64,000 nucleotides of DNA. Origin: Aestuariibius sp. HNIBRBA575. GTDB lineage: Bacteria > Pseudomonadota > Alphaproteobacteria > Rhodobacterales > Rhodobacteraceae. Position numbers and translations under genes: made by a program. Positions within the stretch are counted from its first letter, which is position 1, and each line of letters starts with the position of its first letter. The DNA is taken from NCBI RefSeq assembly GCF_040932005.1, contig NZ_CP162414.1, positions 3,003,501 through 3,067,500 of the forward strand, given 5' to 3'. The notes beneath the pieces are model-generated. The model was not told where the DNA came from, did not search any database, and saw only the letters and a program-made list of their open reading frames with translations. Below are positions 61,225 to 64,000 of this stretch, in pieces.

Positions 61225-62126
61225 TTGCGATATTTGCCGCTGTTGTGGCTGTTCCTTTCTTGCTGGAAACACGCCGCCGCCCGGTTCGCGCCGAACTTTA
61301 CCCCAAAGCGCCGGGTGACTTTGCCCGGCTCAGTCAGGGCATCACACATTACCGCTGGATTGGACCAACCCGTGGCCCGGTTGTCATTGCCATTCATGGG
61401 CTATCGACCCCATCCCCAGTTTGGGAAGACATCGAAAATGGGCTGGCCCATCAGGGGTTTCGCGTCCTCAGCTATGACCTATATGGGCGCGGATTTTCGG
61501 ATGCGGCCCCCGGTCGGCAGGGCCGTGATTTTTTCCTACAACAGCTGAACGATTTGCTGGCCCATGAAAACCTGACCCAAGATCTGAGCTTTATGGGCTT
61601 TTCCATGGGGGGATCTATCGCCACGGCCTTTGCTGCGGAACATCCGGATCGTGTAAAGCAAGTGATTTTGGTTGCGCCTGCGGGCATTCAAGCCAATGAA
61701 AGCCAATTCAGCGCCACTTGTCGCCGCATCCCCGGGTTTGGCGACTGGTTGCATGCCTTGCTTGCGGCCAAACGCCTGCGCGCTGGGATTAAATCCGGCC
61801 CAACATCTGATGATCAGAAAGCCACGCAATTGCATGAACTTAAACGCCGTGGATTCCTGCCCGCCATATTGTCCAGTCGACGTGGAATGCTGATGGATAT
61901 TCAGGAAACCGAACATCGCAGTATCGCCAAATCAGGCATTCCGGTTCTGGCGATCTGGGGGACCAAAGATCGGGTTATTCCCATCAGTGCGATGGGGGTT
62001 TTGGCCCGCTGGAACCCAAAGGCGCTGCATGAAACCGTCGCGGGGGCGGGGCACGAATTGCCCATGACCCACGGGGAAAAGGCGGCCGACCTGATCGCAA
62101 CAATGCTGCAGGATTCGATCCGCTAA
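61212..62126 (+). CDS. Alpha/beta hydrolase
   Basis: 304 residues with an N-terminal membrane helix (LWLIAIFAAVVAVPFLL). Core: IAIHGLSTPSPVWEDI, nucleophile elbow GFSMGGS, acid WGTKDRVIP and GAGHELPMTHGE. Probably membrane-anchored. Overlaps the previous gene by 13 bases and closes the five-gene operon. Confidence 0.9.
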   Translation: MLWLIAIFAAVVAVPFLLETRRRPVRAELYPKAPGDFARLSQGITHYRWIGPTRGPVVIAIHGLSTPSPVWEDIENGLAHQGFRVLSYDLYGRGFSDAAPGRQGRDFFLQQLNDLLAHENLTQDLSFMGFSMGGSIATAFAAEHPDRVKQVILVAPAGIQANESQFSATCRRIPGFGDWLHALLAAKRLRAGIKSGPTSDDQKATQLHELKRRGFLPAILSSRRGMLMDIQETEHRSIAKSGIPVLAIWGTKDRVIPISAMGVLARWNPKALHETVAGAGHELPMTHGEKAADLIATMLQDSIR

Positions 62127-62147
62127 CAACCCAGTCTGTCAAAAAGA

Positions 62148-62167
62148 AAGCGGCCCTTGGGCCGCTT
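62148..62167. terminator. Bidirectional terminator between hydrolase and LysR gene
   Basis: AAGCGGCCC and GGGCCGCTT arms with a TT apex; an A-rich run on the left gives T on the minus strand, and a T run on the right serves the plus strand weakly. Confidence 0.75.
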
Positions 62168-62201
62168 AGTGTGCTTTTCAGCACGAGGGAATTGTTCAAC
62201 C

Positions 62202-63107
62202 TTACCAGGCGTCTGGGCCTTTATCGGCAAAGGAATGCGCCAGGAAATCGATGAATGCGCGCACTTTGGGCTGTGTGAACCGGCCCGGCGGGTAAACCGC
62301 ATAGATGCCTTGTACTTCCTCTGGCAATTCTGGGATCGCATCCTGCACCAGCCCCTGTTCCATGGCTTCGGCGTATAGAAATTCTGGCAGATAGGCGATA
62401 CCAAGCCCCGAAATACAGGCGTTCAGCAGGCTTTGACCGTCATTCACCGTCAACCAACCGGCCGTGCGCACCTGACGTTTTTCACCAGATGGGGCGGTCA
62501 GTTTCCAAACCGCGCCATTGGATTGGTTGGAATAATGCAGCAATTTATGTTCGTTCAGATCGTCGATTTTTTCAGGTCGTCCATATTGTTCGAAATAGGA
62601 CGGCGCCGCGATCATGCGTTTGGTGGTTTCGGTTAGTTTCCGGGCCCGCAGGGTGCTGTCTTCTAGCTCTCCGATGCGGATCGCCATATCGAACCCTTCG
62701 GAAATCAGTTCAACATAGCGGTTATTTAGCACCATATTGACCGTAATATCTGGAAATTCCTGCAGAAATCCGCCCAGTACAGGGGACAAATGGTTCACAC
62801 CAAAATCGGTCGCAACCGAAATCCGCAACAGACCTGACGGGGCCGATTGCATGGACGTGACCAAGGCATCCGCCTCGCCTGCATCGTTGAGAACGCGACG
62901 CGCGCGGTCATAATAGGCCAGACCAATTTCAGTGGGGCTAACACGGCGGGTTGTTCTGTTCAAAAGTCGCGCCCCAAGACGCGCCTCAAGTGAAGAGACA
63001 TGCTTTGACACGGCGGATTTTGAAATCCCCATTTTCTTGGCGGCGTCTGTGAATCCACCTTGGTCAACAACTGTTGCAAAGGCTTCCATTTCCGTCAAGC
63101 GGTCCAT
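62202..63107 (-). CDS. LysR-family transcriptional regulator
   Basis: 301 residues. HTH: FATVVDQGGFTDAAKKMGISKSAVSKHVSSLEARLGARLL, the CrgA/PA2758-type group. Complete co-inducer domain. Convergent with the hydrolase operon and downstream of the dienoyl reductase gene; target not evident. The gap 63108-63328 shows no gene. Confidence 0.92.
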   Translation of the reverse strand: MDRLTEMEAFATVVDQGGFTDAAKKMGISKSAVSKHVSSLEARLGARLLNRTTRRVSPTEIGLAYYDRARRVLNDAGEADALVTSMQSAPSGLLRISVATDFGVNHLSPVLGGFLQEFPDITVNMVLNNRYVELISEGFDMAIRIGELEDSTLRARKLTETTKRMIAAPSYFEQYGRPEKIDDLNEHKLLHYSNQSNGAVWKLTAPSGEKRQVRTAGWLTVNDGQSLLNACISGLGIAYLPEFLYAEAMEQGLVQDAIPELPEEVQGIYAVYPPGRFTQPKVRAFIDFLAHSFADKGPDAW

Positions 63108-63328
63108 TTGCGTCCCTTTTCTCGTCTTTAATTCGAGGTCCTGTATCGACGTGAAATCGGGCAGGAATGGGACAGTGCGCGGACAATATCAGGGTTTTTG
63201 AACGGCTGTTGGCAAATCGGAAACGAAGGATGGTCTGCGCTAACCCCTTATTTTGTGGGCAATAATACGAAAAGGGCACGATTGTCGCCGCGCCCCATTC
63301 AATGCTGCAAATTGTACATTCCCGCGAT

Positions 63329-64000
63329 TTACAGGGACGCCGCCAGCCGAACGCCTTGGTTTATGGCGCGCTTGGCGTCCAGTTCAGCCGCCACATCTGC
63401 GCCCCCGATCACATGGACGTTTTGCCCCGCCTGTTCCAATGCATCCGCAAGACTGCGTTCGGACAATTGACCTGCGCACATGACAATTGTGTCGGCTTCG
63501 ATCAAGGTTGGATTTTCGCGTGCCTCGCCAAAGCTGACCATCAACCCGTCGGCATCAATGCATTCATAATTGACCCCGGACATCATTTTGACGTCCTTCA
63601 TTTTCAGGCTCGCGCGGTGAATCCAGCCCGTGGTTTTGCCCAGCCGTTTGCCCAACTTTTCTGGTTTACGCTGCAGCAACGTCACCTGACGCACCGGGGC
63701 TTCTGGTTTGGGGCCATCTGGGTGCAGTCCACCGCGCTGCAGTTGCGGATCGCCCACCCCCCATTCGGCGCGCCAATCGTCCAGATTTTCGGTGGGGCTG
63801 TCATCGATGACCAGATATTCCGCGATATCAAAGCCGATCCCACCAGCGCCGATTACCGCAACTTTGTTCCCGACTGGGGCCTGGTGGCGCAGCACATCAA
63901 TATAAGACAGCACATTGGGGCCATCCTGCCCCGGAATGCCCGGATCACGTGGGGTGACGCCTGTCGCGATGATGACTTCGTCAAAGCCGGTCAAGTCACC
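63329..64000 (-). CDS. fadH: 2,4-dienoyl-CoA reductase (FadH-type), C-terminal part; 5' end outside window
   Basis: About 224 residues remain. The frame is open to the right edge. The domain has DEVIIATGVTPRDPGIPG, then KVAVIGAGGIGFDIAEYL, and TIVMCAGQLSERSLADALEQAGQNVHVIGGADVAAELDAKRAINQG at the end, the FAD/NADP half of FadH. It reduces 2,4-dienoyl-CoA in beta-oxidation of unsaturated acids. Confidence 0.88.
   Translation of the reverse strand, partial: GDLTGFDEVIIATGVTPRDPGIPGQDGPNVLSYIDVLRHQAPVGNKVAVIGAGGIGFDIAEYLVIDDSPTENLDDWRAEWGVGDPQLQRGGLHPDGPKPEAPVRQVTLLQRKPEKLGKRLGKTTGWIHRASLKMKDVKMMSGVNYECIDADGLMVSFGEARENPTLIEADTIVMCAGQLSERSLADALEQAGQNVHVIGGADVAAELDAKRAINQGVRLAASL

Noticed and set aside
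1..64000. Search for phage, transposon, CRISPR or defence island
   Set aside because: No integrase, transposase, repeat-spacer pattern, or known defence protein was seen; the genes are mostly housekeeping and catabolic.

Overview
The window looks like a chromosomal segment of a marine-type alphaproteobacterium of the Rhodobacteraceae (Roseobacter group). The basis is an F0 operon with split b and b' subunits, an FnrL-hemZ-usp-ccoNOQP-ccoGHIS block as in Rhodobacter, a DUF2794 gene, an Irr-type iron control element before a membrane ferritin-like gene, and many short coupled operons of moderately high GC. I see no phage, insertion sequence, CRISPR array, rRNA or tRNA. Coding density is very high, with many stop/start overlaps (ATGA or TGATG) and several convergent genes that overlap at their 3' ends.

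Layout. 1-1.8 kb: end of a FadR-type GntR regulator and a secreted protein with two LCCL domains. 1.8-4.5 kb (minus): the F0 part of ATP synthase, atpI-atpB-atpE-atpF'-atpF. 4.6-7.8 kb: two DMT-family exporters with an ArsR and a LysR regulator. 8-9.1 kb: an orphan Gfo/Idh/MocA dehydrogenase behind a LacI-type operator. 9.1-12 kb: a GNAT and an FMN-binding PPOX protein divergent from a MocR regulator that lacks its PLP lysine. 12.1-22.6 kb: a reductive pyrimidine catabolism cluster (preT, preA, rutR-like regulator, a beta-ureidopropionase-type amidohydrolase, a small lipoprotein, dihydropyrimidinase) followed by its own ABC importer; a near-perfect RutR operator and a degenerate second copy tie the parts together.

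22.7-24.4 kb: a small secreted protein plus a PepSY membrane protein. 24.6-25.9 kb: an AT-richer TetR/DUF2306 pair with twin palindromic operators. 26.1-30.3 kb: a CDP-alcohol phosphatidyltransferase coupled to an YnjBCD-type ABC importer. 30.3-33.9 kb: a LysR regulator, an arabinonate-type dehydratase and a galactose/arabinose 1-dehydrogenase. 33.9-36.7 kb (minus): yjbH-yjbF exopolysaccharide accessory genes.

36.8-48.1 kb: microaerobic respiration. ccoNOQP (cbb3 oxidase) and ccoGHIS (its assembly, including a 53-residue CcoS) run on the minus strand; usp, fnrL and hemZ lie beside them, and four FNR-type boxes are visible. One box lies between ccoP and ccoG and is followed by a terminator, which suggests a small anaerobic transcript. 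48.2-64 kb: malonyl-CoA synthetase, aspartate-semialdehyde dehydrogenase, a 69-residue protein whose start lies inside a hairpin, carbonic anhydrase, leucyl aminopeptidase and an NlpC/P60 hydrolase, a TetR/secreted-peptide unit facing an Irr-controlled MbfA-type gene, an AEC transporter, a five-gene coupled operon starting with S-formylglutathione hydrolase, a LysR regulator and the 3' part of a 2,4-dienoyl-CoA reductase gene.

The strongest leads for new biology are the candidate sRNA in the cco gap, the start-occluding hairpin after asd, the MocR protein without its PLP lysine, the twin-operator TetR/DUF2306 module, and the complete RutR-operated pyrimidine uptake and degradation unit with an embedded lipoprotein. 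None is proven by sequence alone.
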